Assembly: GCA_963668605.1 (NCBI GenBank) | Contig: OY764903.1 | Span: forward strand, 6,386,001 to 6,450,000 | DNA from: G963668605 sp963668605 | Lineage (GTDB): Bacteria; Acidobacteriota; Terriglobia; Bryobacterales; Bryobacteraceae | Direction: 5' to 3' | Length of the DNA stretch: 64,000 bases | Shown here: positions 10,709 through 19,879 of the stretch, in pieces | Layout: each line of letters starts with the position of its first letter | Numbering within the stretch: the first letter of the stretch is position 1 | Program-made: the position numbers and the translations under genes | The notes under the pieces: model-generated | Seen by the model: only the letters and a program-made list of their open reading frames with translations | Told to the model about the DNA's origin: nothing | The model's database searches: none

Positions 10709-11872
10709 CTAACTGCGCCGCGAATAGCGCGCTGTTTGGGCGCGTCCGCTGTCGATTGACGTAGCTATTGCAGCCGCTTCAGCCGGATCCGGCAAGGGCG
10801 TGCCGGCCATTTCCGCCATCTTCTGAATTGGCAGCCCCTCCGCCTCTTTCAGAAACGTCATGCCGCGCTTCGCATTGTAATCCACTCGGATCCAGTCGCC
10901 CGCTTGCACCTGCTCGGTCGCGATCAGATTCGAGATCGGCTGCACCAAATGGCGCTCGATGGAGCGCTTGAGGTGACGGGCTCCATACTTGGCGTCACTG
11001 CCTTCGCGCAATAGATAGCTCTTCGCCTCGTCGGTGGCCATGATGACAAAGGGTCGGTCCATCGCGGAGGCGAAAACGCGCTGCTGCAACAGACCCAACT
11101 CGATGTCGAGCACCTTGCGCAGTTCGTTCGCACCCAGCGGCTTGAAGACCACGATCTTGTCCAAGCGGTTAATGAATTCCGGCGTGAACTTCCGCCTGGC
11201 CGCTTCGATGGCCGTGCGTCCGATCTTTCCCTCGATCGCGGCAGTGTCGGGTTGTTCCAATCCGGCTCCCAGGAATCCCATTTTGGGGTTCAAAATAGAA
11301 CCCATTTCGGCCGCGCCCAAATTGCTGGTCATAAAGATCATGGCGCGCGAGAAGTCGACTTTGCGATTGTCGCCCAGGGTCAGCGTCGCTTTGTCGAGAA
11401 CGCCCAGCAGCAGATTCCAGAGCGCGTCGCTGGCCTTCTCGATCTCATCAAACAGCACGAACGACAGCTTCACCGTGTCGGTGTGGAACTGATTGATAAC
11501 CTCCTGGCTGAGCAATGGATGGGTTTCCCTGTGTCCCAAGTATCCGGGGGGTGAGCCGAGCAGTTTCGCAATCTCGTGGCTGTGCTGGAATTCTGCGCAG
11601 TCGATTTTGATCAGCGCGCGGGATGTGCCCAACAGGCTTTCGGCCGTGGCCTCGACCGTCCTGGTCTTGCCGGAGCCGGTCGGGCCAAGGAACAGAAAAT
11701 TGGCAACGGGCCGCCCGGGCGCACTAAGTCCCGTGCAGTTCATCTGGTACATATTGACGATCTGTTTAATTGCCTCATCCTGTCCCACAATCAAGCGCTT
11801 GAGGCTAGCGTCGAGCGCCTCAGCCGCTTTTCCTGTCCTTGTCGGATCCAGCGGGTATTTCACGCGCGTCAT
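10709..11872 (-). CDS. Single-domain Clp/Hsp100-type AAA+ ATPase
   Basis: This protein of about 387 residues consists mainly of a ClpA/B D2-type AAA+ domain: IVGQDEAIKQIV, Walker A GPTGSGKTRTVEA, GSPPGYLGHRETHPLLSQEV, Walker B FVLFDEIEKA and sensor region IFMTSNLGA. A ClpB-D2-small C-terminal domain and a polar tail follow. It lacks the Clp-N repeats and first AAA+ ring of ClpC, which lies two genes downstream. The start at 11872 is chosen because GGGAGG lies 8 bases upstream; the ATG at 11878 is too close to it. Likely a small unfoldase or remodelling ATPase; partner protease unknown. Confidence 0.88.
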   Translation of the reverse strand: MTRVKYPLDPTRTGKAAEALDASLKRLIVGQDEAIKQIVNMYQMNCTGLSAPGRPVANFLFLGPTGSGKTRTVEATAESLLGTSRALIKIDCAEFQHSHEIAKLLGSPPGYLGHRETHPLLSQEVINQFHTDTVKLSFVLFDEIEKASDALWNLLLGVLDKATLTLGDNRKVDFSRAMIFMTSNLGAAEMGSILNPKMGFLGAGLEQPDTAAIEGKIGRTAIEAARRKFTPEFINRLDKIVVFKPLGANELRKVLDIELGLLQQRVFASAMDRPFVIMATDEAKSYLLREGSDAKYGARHLKRSIERHLVQPISNLIATEQVQAGDWIRVDYNAKRGMTFLKEAEGLPIQKMAEMAGTPLPDPAEAAAIATSIDSGRAQTARYSRRS

Positions 11873-11942
11873 GTTCATTACCTCCCAAACTCGCAGTCTC
11901 ACGAATTAACCACGAGCAATTCACGGGCCATCTCCCCACACG

Positions 11943-12650
11943 CTACTTCCCGGGTCGCGACGGCCGTACTTCTACACGACTGATGAGCGTCCGTTCCGGC
12001 ATGCGCAGAACCGAAAGCGTGATCTCCGCTATGTCTTCCGGCGCGATTTTCCACTCCGCGCCACCCGCCTGGAACTCTGTCGACACGCTGCCCGGCATAA
12101 TCGTGCTCACTCTGACATTTTCGTGGCGATGATCGAGCATCATCGCTTCCGCGAATCCATTCAGTCCGAATTTTGAAGCGTTGTAAGCGGCCCCGCCAGC
12201 AAACGGGTTCTTCCCAGCCAAGCTACTTATATTGACGATGAACCCGCCCCCGCGGTTTCGAAAACGCGCAAGGGCTGAATGGGAGCACAGATAGGCACCC
12301 GTCAAATTCGTATCGATCGTCCGCCTCCACTCGTCGTAGCTCAGATCGGCCACGCTTCGGAACACTCCAATGCCCGCATTGTTCACCAGAATGTCCACGC
12401 CGCCCAGCCGATCCAGGAAGGCGAATATCCGCTCTACATCTGCCTCACTGGTAATATCGGCTGCTTGGCCTTCAATCTTGAGTCCGGTTTCAAGTTCCAG
12501 TTCGCGCAACGCCGTCTCGACGCCGGCCTGCGTTCTGCCGCAGATCACCACACGGCAGCCCGCAGCGGCCAATTTAGCAGCGATCGCGCGGCCGATTCCG
12601 CGAGTTCCACCCGTTACAAGTGCAATTTTGCCCGCCGGAAACTCATTCAT
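11943..12650 (-). CDS. Short-chain dehydrogenase/reductase
   Basis: A 235-residue SDR with the cofactor motif TGGTRGIGRA near residue 11, NNAGIG near 84, catalytic Ser in NISSLAG and the YNASK catalytic pair. A basic residue just after the first strand region (CGRTQ) suggests NADP preference. The start at 12650 follows a GAGGG site; the upstream ATG at 12683 would add an unrelated 11-residue leader. The gene is followed after 70 bases by the Clp-type ATPase gene on the same strand and diverges from the tetrapyrrole operon. Substrate unknown. Confidence 0.88.
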   Translation of the reverse strand: MNEFPAGKIALVTGGTRGIGRAIAAKLAAAGCRVVICGRTQAGVETALRELELETGLKIEGQAADITSEADVERIFAFLDRLGGVDILVNNAGIGVFRSVADLSYDEWRRTIDTNLTGAYLCSHSALARFRNRGGGFIVNISSLAGKNPFAGGAAYNASKFGLNGFAEAMMLDHRHENVRVSTIMPGSVSTEFQAGGAEWKIAPEDIAEITLSVLRMPERTLISRVEVRPSRPGK

Positions 12651-12802
12651 GTTGCAGCCCTCTGACGAACCTCTTCTATTCATTTGGATGCAGCGCGCCT
12701 CTGAACGGCTTCCAGTTCCGTATGCCTTTTGTATTCGTCCGCGCGTATGCCCGGGGCGGCTTCGATATACTGAAATCGAAAGAACTCTGGGTTCCTCTCC
12801 CG

Positions 12803-13621
12803 ATGCAAGAGATGAGCATATTCTGGCTGCGCGTCGCGACCGCCCTTTACGCCGTTGGGCTGTTGCACGCCTTTCTGGCGCTGCTTCTCAAGGACTCGCG
12901 CGCCTTTGCCGTGGCGCTGCCGGCCTTCAAGGTGGGAGCGTTGCTGCACTTTGTCGCGCTGGTGGAGTTGTCCGTCGCGGTCCGCCATCTGCCGGCCGAC
13001 AACTTCTATGAAACCGTGTCGCTGTGCGCGTTTCTGATCGCGATTCTATTTCTGTTTGTGTACTGGCGCTACCAGTTCGACAGCATCGCCGTGGTTTTAT
13101 TCCCGCTCGTGTTTCTGATGACGTTGATCGGCGCGATGGAGATTCCGGTCGCTTCCTGGAGCAATCCGGGTGTGCGCGACGCCTGGCTGCTTGTCCATGT
13201 GATTCTGGTACTGGCCGGCTACACCGCGCTGCTGCTCACCGCCGCTGGCTCCGTCTTCTATCTTGTGCAGGAACGCAGACTCAAGAGTAAGCGTACGCCG
13301 AGCCTGTTCGCGAAGCTACCTCCGCTAGGCACGCTGGATAAGATCATTACGCAATCGATGGGAATTGGCTTTGCCTTCATCACGCTGGCGCTGGTGGCCG
13401 GCAGCACCTGGGCGTATGTGGAGACCGGCACGCGTTGGATCCGCGAACCGAAGATCGCGATTTCATTGATGACGTGGGTCTTCTATCTGGTGATGGTGTT
13501 CCTGCGGGCGACGGCCGGATGGCGCGGCAGAAAAGCCGCGTTGATGGCGATTACGGTGCTTGGTTGCTCCGCGCTCACCTGGGCGACCCATGCAGGCTTG
13601 TTTGCCCTGCTCAAGCGATGA
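12803..13621 (+). CDS. CcsA/HemX-like membrane protein
   Basis: An integral membrane protein of about 272 residues with about eight predicted segments and the cytochrome c assembly family pattern (FYETVSLCAFLIAILF, and WLLVHVILVLAGYTALLLTAAGSVFYLVQERRLK). In many bacteria a HemX/CcsA protein sits directly before hemA and affects glutamyl-tRNA reductase level or haem handling. Here the stop overlaps the hemA start (ATGA), so translation is coupled. The start is not certain: ATGs at 12803 and 12812 are both possible and neither has a strong ribosome site. The frame is open from 12620, but the extra N-terminal residues look non-coding. Confidence 0.8.
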   Translation: MQEMSIFWLRVATALYAVGLLHAFLALLLKDSRAFAVALPAFKVGALLHFVALVELSVAVRHLPADNFYETVSLCAFLIAILFLFVYWRYQFDSIAVVLFPLVFLMTLIGAMEIPVASWSNPGVRDAWLLVHVILVLAGYTALLLTAAGSVFYLVQERRLKSKRTPSLFAKLPPLGTLDKIITQSMGIGFAFITLALVAGSTWAYVETGTRWIREPKIAISLMTWVFYLVMVFLRATAGWRGRKAALMAITVLGCSALTWATHAGLFALLKR

Positions 13622-14877
13622 AGCTTTTCGTTACAGGACTGAATCACCGCACAGCTCCCGTCGAGTTGCGGGAGCGGCTCGCCTTCGACGCCGGCTCATT
13701 GCCGGACGCACTGCGCGAATTGCGGCGCGGCGAAGGGATGGTGGAGGGTTTGATCCTTTCCACGTGCAACCGCGTCGAGGTCGCCGTCACGGCCGAAGAT
13801 GCGACGGACTGCGAGCGGGCCGTCACCGAATTCCTGCGAGCGTCGCGGCACGTCGAAGCGATCGAGCCACACCTCTACCTGCACGAAGGCCGCGACGCGA
13901 TCCGCCATCTTTTTCGTGTGGCCGCGAGCCTCGATTCGATGATTGTCGGCGAACCACAGATCCTCGGGCAGCTCAAGCAGGCGTATGCCGTTGCCAAGGC
14001 CGAAGGCGCGCTGAATGGATTTCTCGATACGGTTCTGACGCGCGCCTTCAGCGTCGCCAAGCGGGTGCGTACGGAGACCGAGATCGGGCAGAACGCGGTT
14101 TCGGTCAGTTATGCCGCGGTCGAGCTGGCGCGTGAGATTTTTGGTTCGCTCACCGGCAAGAAGGTCATGCTGATCGGCGCGGGCAAGATGTCCGAGTTGG
14201 CTGCCCGGCATCTGCGCCGCGTCGGCGCCGCGCAGATCTACGTCACCAATCGCACACGGGCGCGTGCCGAGGAGATGGCCAACCTATTCCAAGGCACGAT
14301 TATTGAATACGACGCGTTCCTCGGCGCGCTGCCTGAGGTCGATATCGTCATTACCTCCAGCGGAGCGCCGCACTACATCCTGCGCAAGGAAGACATGAAG
14401 CGCGTTATCGAGGCGCGCCGCAACAGGCCGATGTTCCTGATCGACATCGCCGTGCCGCGCAATATCGAGCCGGGAGTAAACGCGCTAGACAACATCTTTC
14501 TCTACGACATCGACGACCTGCAGCAAGTGGTGCAACAAAATCTCAAGGGCCGCATGGGCGAAGTCGGGCAGGCCGAGGAGATCATCTCTGAGGAAGTCGA
14601 ACGGCTCGTCCTCCGGCTGCAAGCACGCGAGTTGGCGCCCACCATCGTAAGTCTGCAGGAGCAGCTGGAGCAGATCCGGCAAACGGAGATCGCACGGCTG
14701 CGCGGCAAGCTTGGCACGCTCACGCAGCAGCAAGAGGATGCGCTCGAGGCTCTCACGCGCGGCATCATCAACAAAGTCGCCCACGGTCCTATCTCGGAGA
14801 TGAGACGGTACGCCGGGCAGCCCCACGGATTGCACATCGTCGAGACGGTGCGAAAGGTTTTCCGGCTCGACCATTAG
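13618..14877 (+). CDS. hemA: Glutamyl-tRNA reductase
   Basis: This 419-residue enzyme makes glutamate-1-semialdehyde from glutamyl-tRNA, the first step of the C5 route to tetrapyrroles. The N-terminal catalytic domain has NHRTAPVELRERLAF and the nucleophilic Cys50 in STCNRVE. The NADPH-binding domain has LIGAGKMSELAARHL, and the helical dimerisation region lies after residue 300. The ATG overlaps the stop of the CcsA/HemX-like gene. A longer frame opens at 13435, but homology starts exactly at 13618. It is followed by hemC and a cobA-hemD fusion, giving most of the path to uroporphyrinogen III and precorrin-2. Confidence 0.96.
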   Translation: MKLFVTGLNHRTAPVELRERLAFDAGSLPDALRELRRGEGMVEGLILSTCNRVEVAVTAEDATDCERAVTEFLRASRHVEAIEPHLYLHEGRDAIRHLFRVAASLDSMIVGEPQILGQLKQAYAVAKAEGALNGFLDTVLTRAFSVAKRVRTETEIGQNAVSVSYAAVELAREIFGSLTGKKVMLIGAGKMSELAARHLRRVGAAQIYVTNRTRARAEEMANLFQGTIIEYDAFLGALPEVDIVITSSGAPHYILRKEDMKRVIEARRNRPMFLIDIAVPRNIEPGVNALDNIFLYDIDDLQQVVQQNLKGRMGEVGQAEEIISEEVERLVLRLQARELAPTIVSLQEQLEQIRQTEIARLRGKLGTLTQQQEDALEALTRGIINKVAHGPISEMRRYAGQPHGLHIVETVRKVFRLDH

Positions 14878-14913
14878 GCCGCAAAGGAGCGCGCAGAAAC
14901 GCTAGGAAATCAC

Positions 14914-15834
14914 ATGCTGAAAATAGGGTCCCGCGGTTCGCAGCTTGCGCTCTGGCAGGCGCGCTGGGTGCAGGCGCAACTCGCCGCGTTGGGGGAAGAA
15001 TCCGAAATCGAAATCATACGCACGACCGGCGACAAGATCACGGACGTCTCACTGGCGCGTCTCGGTGGGGCCACTGGCGTGAAGGGCCTGTTCACCAAGG
15101 AGATTGAAGACGCCCTGCTCGAAGGTCGCGTCGATCTCGCGGTGCACAGCTTGAAGGACATGCCGACGGAGCTGCCCGCAGGGTTAATGCTGGCCGCGAT
15201 CCCGGTTCGTGAGGACCCGCGCGACGCCGTCATCGGCAAGCCACTTGCCGCGATTTCGCAGGGCGCAAAGGTTGGCACCAGTTCGTTGCGCCGCTCCGCG
15301 CAGTTGAAGGCGGCGCGCCCGGATCTCGTCATTGAACCGCTGCGCGGCAACCTTGACACGCGCTTGCGTAAGTTGGACGAAGGCCAGTTCGAAGCGATTC
15401 TGCTTGCCGCCGCTGGTCTGCACCGCCTGGGCTGGCAGGAGCGCATCGCCGAATTGTTGCCGGTGGAGACGATGTGCCCCGCCGTGGGGCAAGGTGCGCT
15501 TGCCATCGAGACGCGCGACGATCAGGGCCCCGGCGCGCTTGCCTGCCGCAAGCTGGACGACGCGGCCACACACACGGCTGTTGCGGCCGAACGCGCCTTG
15601 CTTTGCGCTCTCGGCGGAGGCTGCCAGGTGCCGATCGGCGCTCACGCACAGATCGTGGGCGACAGTGTGCATTTGCGAGCCATCGTGATCTCGCCCGACG
15701 GCGCAAGCATCGTGCGCAACGAGAGCAGCGGTCCGGTTTCGAATCCGGTCGCATTGGGTACGGCCCTCGCGCAGGCACTGCTAGACGGCGGCGCACGCGA
15801 AATTCTGGAGGCGGTTTACGGTACCTCTCTCTAG
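14914..15834 (+). CDS. hemC: Porphobilinogen deaminase (hydroxymethylbilane synthase)
   Basis: This 306-residue enzyme joins four porphobilinogen units into hydroxymethylbilane. It shows KIGSRGSQLALWQ at the start, VHSLKDMPTELP near residue 78 and GTSSLRRSAQL near 121. Cys237 in LGGGCQVPIGAHA would carry the dipyrromethane cofactor. Length and order match the family. The ATG lies 36 bases after the hemA stop, preceded by an AGGAAA site. Its last 17 bases overlap the probable start of the cobA-hemD gene. Confidence 0.96.
   Translation: MLKIGSRGSQLALWQARWVQAQLAALGEESEIEIIRTTGDKITDVSLARLGGATGVKGLFTKEIEDALLEGRVDLAVHSLKDMPTELPAGLMLAAIPVREDPRDAVIGKPLAAISQGAKVGTSSLRRSAQLKAARPDLVIEPLRGNLDTRLRKLDEGQFEAILLAAAGLHRLGWQERIAELLPVETMCPAVGQGALAIETRDDQGPGALACRKLDDAATHTAVAAERALLCALGGGCQVPIGAHAQIVGDSVHLRAIVISPDGASIVRNESSGPVSNPVALGTALAQALLDGGAREILEAVYGTSL
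15807..15811 (+). promoter_or_regulatory. Shine-Dalgarno GGAGG supporting an ACG start
   Basis: GGAGG lies within the end of hemC, followed by a 6-base spacer and ACG at 15818, in frame with the CobA domain. No ATG, GTG or TTG occurs in that frame between an in-frame TAG at 15782 and the GTG at 15926, which is already inside the conserved domain. Confidence 0.55.
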
Positions 15835-17314
15835 CATCGGAAAGGTCTATCTGGTTGGAGCCGGTCCGGGTGACCCCGGACTGATCACCTGGAAAGGCCG
15901 TGAGATTCTGCGGCGCGCCGGCGCCGTGCTTTATGACCATCTGGCAAGTGCGGCGTTGCTCGATCTGGCGCCGCCCGGCGCGGAGCGGATCTACGTCGGC
16001 AAGAAGCAATCGATGCACGCCTTCTCGCAGGAAGAGATCTGCCGGATGATGATTTATCGCGCGCAGAGCGGCTTGCTGGTTGTTCGTCTGAAGGGCGGAG
16101 ATCCGTACATCTTCGGCCGGGGCGGGGAAGAGGCCGAAGCTCTCGTTGAGGCGGGAGTGCCGTTTGAGGTGGTTCCCGGTGTCACGACGGCTCTCGGCAT
16201 CGCAGCTTACAGCGGCGTTCCGCTCACGCATCGCAGGCATGCACGCATGGTCTCGTTCGTGACGGGACATGACGCGGAGAGCATCGATTGGGGCAAGGCT
16301 TGCGAGGCCGATACGCTCGTCCTCTATATGGGGATCACGAGCTTCGCCGCTATTGCGCGCGAACTACTGGCGCGCGGGCGTTCGCCCGAGACGCCTGCGA
16401 TCGCTGTACGCTGGGCCACGCGCCCCGATCAGAAGACGATCACGGGTACACTGGGTACGATCGCCGGCCTGCTCGAAGAACAAGGGTTCAAGCCGCCGAC
16501 AACGATTATCGTTGGCGAAGTTGCGGGCCTTCACGGCAAACTCAACTGGTTTGAGAAATTGCCGCTGTTCGGCCGCCGCATCGTCGTGACCCGCGCGCGT
16601 GAACAAGCTGGCGAACTCTCGGATCAACTACGCGCGCTGGGCGCCGAAGCGATCGAGTTTCCTACGATCGAGATTCGCCCTGCCGCCGACAGCGCGCCGC
16701 TCGATGAAGCCATCGCACGCTTGCCGGACTACGACTGGCTGATCTTCACCAGCGTGAACGGCGTGCGTTACTTCATGGAGCGCCTTGACCGATCCTCTCG
16801 GGATCTCCGTGCGCTCAAGGCGCGTCTCTGCGCGATTGGTCCCGCGACGCGCGCCGCCGTCGAAGCGCTGCACCTGAAGGTGGATCTGGTGCCGGAAGAG
16901 TATGTTGCCGAGAGTCTGGTGGCGGCCTTCGAGACGCATGACCTCAGCGGCAAGCGCGTCCTGCTGCCGCGCGCGGCTGTGGCGCGCGACTTGGTGCCTG
17001 TTGCGCTGTCGGCTCGCGGTGCGCTGGTCGATGTCGTCGAAGCATACCGGACGGTAGTGCCGGAGCGCGCGGCAATCGATGCTAAGAAAATCTTTCGCGC
17101 CGGCAAGCGGCTGGATTGGATTACGTTCACCAGTTCCTCTACGGTGAAGAACTTTCTCGCCGCGGCCGGGAGCGAAGCTATTGCCGGCGCCCGCATCGCC
17201 TCGATCGGCCCGGTGACCACAAAGACGATCCGGATGCACGGCCTCGATGCCACCGTCGAGGCGGAGCCGTACACCATCGACGGCCTGATCCGCGCGATCC
17301 TCAACGCCTCCTGA
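15818..17314 (+). CDS. CobA-HemD fusion: uroporphyrinogen-III methyltransferase/synthase, probable ACG start
   Basis: A two-domain protein of about 498 residues. The N-terminal 245 residues are the SAM-dependent uroporphyrinogen-III C-methyltransferase (SUMT), with VGAGPGDPGL near residue 13, YVGKK, RLKGGDPYIFGRGGEE and VVPGVTTALG; it makes precorrin-2 for sirohaem or cobalamin. The C-terminal half is uroporphyrinogen-III synthase (RRIVVTRAREQAGELSDQLRALGAE onward). The start is abnormal: the diagnostic glycine-rich loop lies upstream of the first canonical start in frame (GTG 15926), so an ACG at 15818 behind GGAGG is the best candidate; ATC at 15836 is a weaker one. The alternatives are a frameshift from hemC or a sequence error. 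It ends 14 bases inside the convergent glycosyltransferase gene. Confidence 0.92.
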   Translation, partial: TVPLSSIGKVYLVGAGPGDPGLITWKGREILRRAGAVLYDHLASAALLDLAPPGAERIYVGKKQSMHAFSQEEICRMMIYRAQSGLLVVRLKGGDPYIFGRGGEEAEALVEAGVPFEVVPGVTTALGIAAYSGVPLTHRRHARMVSFVTGHDAESIDWGKACEADTLVLYMGITSFAAIARELLARGRSPETPAIAVRWATRPDQKTITGTLGTIAGLLEEQGFKPPTTIIVGEVAGLHGKLNWFEKLPLFGRRIVVTRAREQAGELSDQLRALGAEAIEFPTIEIRPAADSAPLDEAIARLPDYDWLIFTSVNGVRYFMERLDRSSRDLRALKARLCAIGPATRAAVEALHLKVDLVPEEYVAESLVAAFETHDLSGKRVLLPRAAVARDLVPVALSARGALVDVVEAYRTVVPERAAIDAKKIFRAGKRLDWITFTSSSTVKNFLAAAGSEAIAGARIASIGPVTTKTIRMHGLDATVEAEPYTIDGLIRAILNAS

Positions 17315-18014
17315 GCAATACCGCGAGAATCGAAGAGAGCATTTGCACGGGGTAGACCGCCGAGCGTAGCGTGCCGTGCATGCTTCCCGGCCCTTCATCG
17401 GCGTGCATGATGACAGGCCGTTCGACAATGCGATGGCCCCGGCGGCTGGCATAGAGCAGCAGATTGGCGTCCGGCGTGCGCAGGGGAAATCTGCTCCAGC
17501 CGGCATAGGAGGCGAGCACCTTGCGGTTCATGGCCTGAAAGCCGGTGGTCGGGTCGGTGATCGGCTGTTTCACGAGTGCGCTGGCAATCCGCGCGAAGAA
17601 CCAACTTCCGGCGCGGCGCAAGTGAGGTACTCGATAGCCCGCGCTACGTCCCAGATAGCGGCTTCCGAGCGCGAGATCGGTCTCTCCATCGAGTACCGGC
17701 GCGAGGAGCAAGGGGATCTCCGCGGGATCGTGCTGGCCGTCCGCGTCCAGCGTGACGACGAATTCCGCGTCCTGCGCAAAGGCGTGGCGCAGGCCTGTTT
17801 GTAGCGCGGCGCCATAGCCACGATTCTTCGGCAGGCTGAGCACGTGGGCTCCGGCGGCGCGTGCTTCCATTTCTGTGTTGTCGCGCGAGCCGTCGTTGAC
17901 GACGATCACTTCAATGGCGGGGACCAGTTGGAGCAACTCGCGCACAATGCGGCCAACCGATCGTTCTTCGTCGTACGCCGGGACTACCGCGCAAATCTTA
18001 TGCGTGGCTACCAC
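17301..18014 (-). CDS. Family 2 glycosyltransferase (DPM1/GtrB-like)
   Basis: This 237-residue GT-A enzyme has VVPAYDEERSVGRIVREL at the start, VIVVNDGSRDNT, and the metal-binding DADGQHDP near residue 92. TDPTTGFQAMNRKVL is typical of polyprenyl-phosphate sugar or DPM1-like synthases. No C-terminal membrane helices are present, so it is a soluble or peripheral form. It likely adds a sugar from a nucleotide donor to a polyprenyl or other lipid carrier. The start overlaps the end of the 623-residue gene by 7 bases, placing it last in a three-gene minus-strand operon with moxR. Confidence 0.88.
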   Translation of the reverse strand: MVATHKICAVVPAYDEERSVGRIVRELLQLVPAIEVIVVNDGSRDNTEMEARAAGAHVLSLPKNRGYGAALQTGLRHAFAQDAEFVVTLDADGQHDPAEIPLLLAPVLDGETDLALGSRYLGRSAGYRVPHLRRAGSWFFARIASALVKQPITDPTTGFQAMNRKVLASYAGWSRFPLRTPDANLLLYASRRGHRIVERPVIMHADEGPGSMHGTLRSAVYPVQMLSSILAVLLRRR

Positions 18015-19879
18015 AGATAATCTTTGGCTTCCTCGCGCCGCTGGTGGCCGTCGAGGACATGCACCACGCGCGTTTTCTTCAAGCGCGTCGGCGAGAGTTG
18101 CCCGATCGGGATGTAGAGAATCGAGCGGTTCAAGCGCGCCGCGATGGAACGAAAAATCGAGCGCGGCGGTTTCGCCGCGACATAGACTACGTGTCTCTGC
18201 ACCGAGTAATCGAGCGCGGCCATCAGCAGCCGCTCTGGCTTCGTCTCCGTGAATTCGTAGTCGGGGTCGGACCAGACGTCGAACATCCGCCGCGGCGGCA
18301 GGGTCATCAGAAACCCTCCATATTCTGCGCGTCCGATACCGGGCCCGACCATGTGCTCGAACGGCTGCGTCGAATAGTAGGCCATGTCGGATTCGTTCTG
18401 ATGTTCGCCGAGCCAGGTTGTCAGATAGGTGTAACGGCCGTCTGGATCTTCGTCGAAGATTACCACCACGGCGCCGACGTCTCCCGCCAGTTTTTCAAAC
18501 TGTCGCACGTAGATTTTACGCTCGTGCCAGTTGCGGATCGTTTCGCGCAGGTCGATGCCGTCGAGCACGGAAGTCGAGAACGGCTCGACGCGCACTCGCT
18601 CTTCCGAAAGCAGGTGCTTAGCCTGTTGCTTCAGGAACCGTCCGAAGTTCTCGACCACAAGATCCTCCGGCGGATACGAGCAGATCGCGTTGCCGTCGAT
18701 CTTCTCCGCCCACTCGCCGGGCGTGCTTTCCTTGCGGCGCGGCTTCAGGCCCACCGGGCGTATGCGTTGTTTGGGCCGCGGCAGACGCCGCCGCAGGCGC
18801 AGGCGCTTGGTGTGGATCCAGACGTCCGCGCTTGAGAGATTGACGGTCTCCAAATCGCTGGACGCCGATTGCGCCGGATAACGGTTGGCCATGTCCCAGA
18901 CTTCCCAGCCGTAGTTGTCGTCTACGACGGAGCGTGCGGCGACGGCCATGTCGAAGAGTCCCGCCGCGAGATCTCCGCCTAACGACGCCAGATTGCGAGT
19001 ATAGCGTGCGATCATGCGCCGCTGCCAGTGTTGGACCGTCTCGCCCGTGTTCTTGTGATATTCCGTCTCGGCGTCGCGCAGGAGTTGGTACTGGCAGCGC
19101 GGCCGGTCGATGGCTGCTTCCTCCGTCAACTCCGTGCGGAAACCCTCGTAGCGTCTTTGCAGATACGGGTACTCGACCAGGATCTCGGCCAGGCAATCGG
19201 GATGCGGGTTGACCAGTTGCACGTCGCGGCGTTTGGCGCGCGGCTCGTCTTGCGGCTCTTCCATCGCGTCGAGCAGCGGGTCGAGCATGTTCAACGAGAC
19301 GACGACGAAAATCGTCGCCAGCGGATCGGCGCCTTGCAGCTTCCAGGCCATGCCGGAGGCGTGCGCGCTGATCTCCTCGGAGCGCTCCTGCGGATAGACG
19401 CGGTAGGCCTCGACGTACTTGTCGAGTCCGATGCGCCGGATCGAATAAGGGTCAGGATACTGGTCGGGGTGGTGCGGACGATCCGTGTCGGGTTCGATGA
19501 ACAGGATTTCCGCGCCTGTCTCCTGCGCGCTCCGAATCGCCTCGGTGAACGGGTCGCACGGTTCCACGGGAACGTAGATGCCGTGTTCCTCGTTCAACTC
19601 ATCGGGATAGACCAGCACCGTGATGGCTGGTAATCGCGCGATGGCGGCGAGGTACGCCGTCTCAAGATACAGCGGCAATTCCACGGCCACGATCGACGGG
19701 CGTTCGCGCAGAATCGCGCGCCGTGTTTCGAGGGCGAACTCCAGACGTCCGGGCGCGACTGGAAAATAGTGGAAACGCCCGCGCTTCAGGCTGCCGGCGT
19801 CGATCACGTCTTTTTCGAAATCAGACGGGGGTTCGAAATCAGGCGGAAGCCCGGAATTAGGCGGAAACTCGGGGGGCAT
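18008..19879 (-). CDS. Uncharacterised 623-residue protein downstream of MoxR
   Basis: I do not recognise this protein with confidence. It opens with a repetitive Pro/Phe/Asp-rich stretch (about residues 1-20) and has no signal peptide or membrane segment. Residues 45-150 alternate strands and helices (ERPSIVAVELPLYLE, ITVLVYPDE, GAEILFIEPD), loosely recalling ChaN/EreA/TraB-type hydrolase folds. A charged, Arg/Lys-rich linker follows (about 345-380), then a second domain with VGAVVVIFDEDPDGRYTYLTTW and a conserved-looking C-terminus. The ATG overlaps the end of moxR by 23 bases and the stop overlaps the glycosyltransferase start, so the three are translationally coupled. MoxR ATPases usually work with a client or adaptor encoded next door, so this is the likely partner. 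No VWA MIDAS motif was seen. Confidence 0.8.
   Translation of the reverse strand: MPPEFPPNSGLPPDFEPPSDFEKDVIDAGSLKRGRFHYFPVAPGRLEFALETRRAILRERPSIVAVELPLYLETAYLAAIARLPAITVLVYPDELNEEHGIYVPVEPCDPFTEAIRSAQETGAEILFIEPDTDRPHHPDQYPDPYSIRRIGLDKYVEAYRVYPQERSEEISAHASGMAWKLQGADPLATIFVVVSLNMLDPLLDAMEEPQDEPRAKRRDVQLVNPHPDCLAEILVEYPYLQRRYEGFRTELTEEAAIDRPRCQYQLLRDAETEYHKNTGETVQHWQRRMIARYTRNLASLGGDLAAGLFDMAVAARSVVDDNYGWEVWDMANRYPAQSASSDLETVNLSSADVWIHTKRLRLRRRLPRPKQRIRPVGLKPRRKESTPGEWAEKIDGNAICSYPPEDLVVENFGRFLKQQAKHLLSEERVRVEPFSTSVLDGIDLRETIRNWHERKIYVRQFEKLAGDVGAVVVIFDEDPDGRYTYLTTWLGEHQNESDMAYYSTQPFEHMVGPGIGRAEYGGFLMTLPPRRMFDVWSDPDYEFTETKPERLLMAALDYSVQRHVVYVAAKPPRSIFRSIAARLNRSILYIPIGQLSPTRLKKTRVVHVLDGHQRREEAKDYLW

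Noticed and set aside
13435..13617. Upstream extension of hemA
   Set aside because: Overlaps the CcsA/HemX-like coding frame; HemA homology begins exactly at 13618, with the catalytic Cys at position 50.
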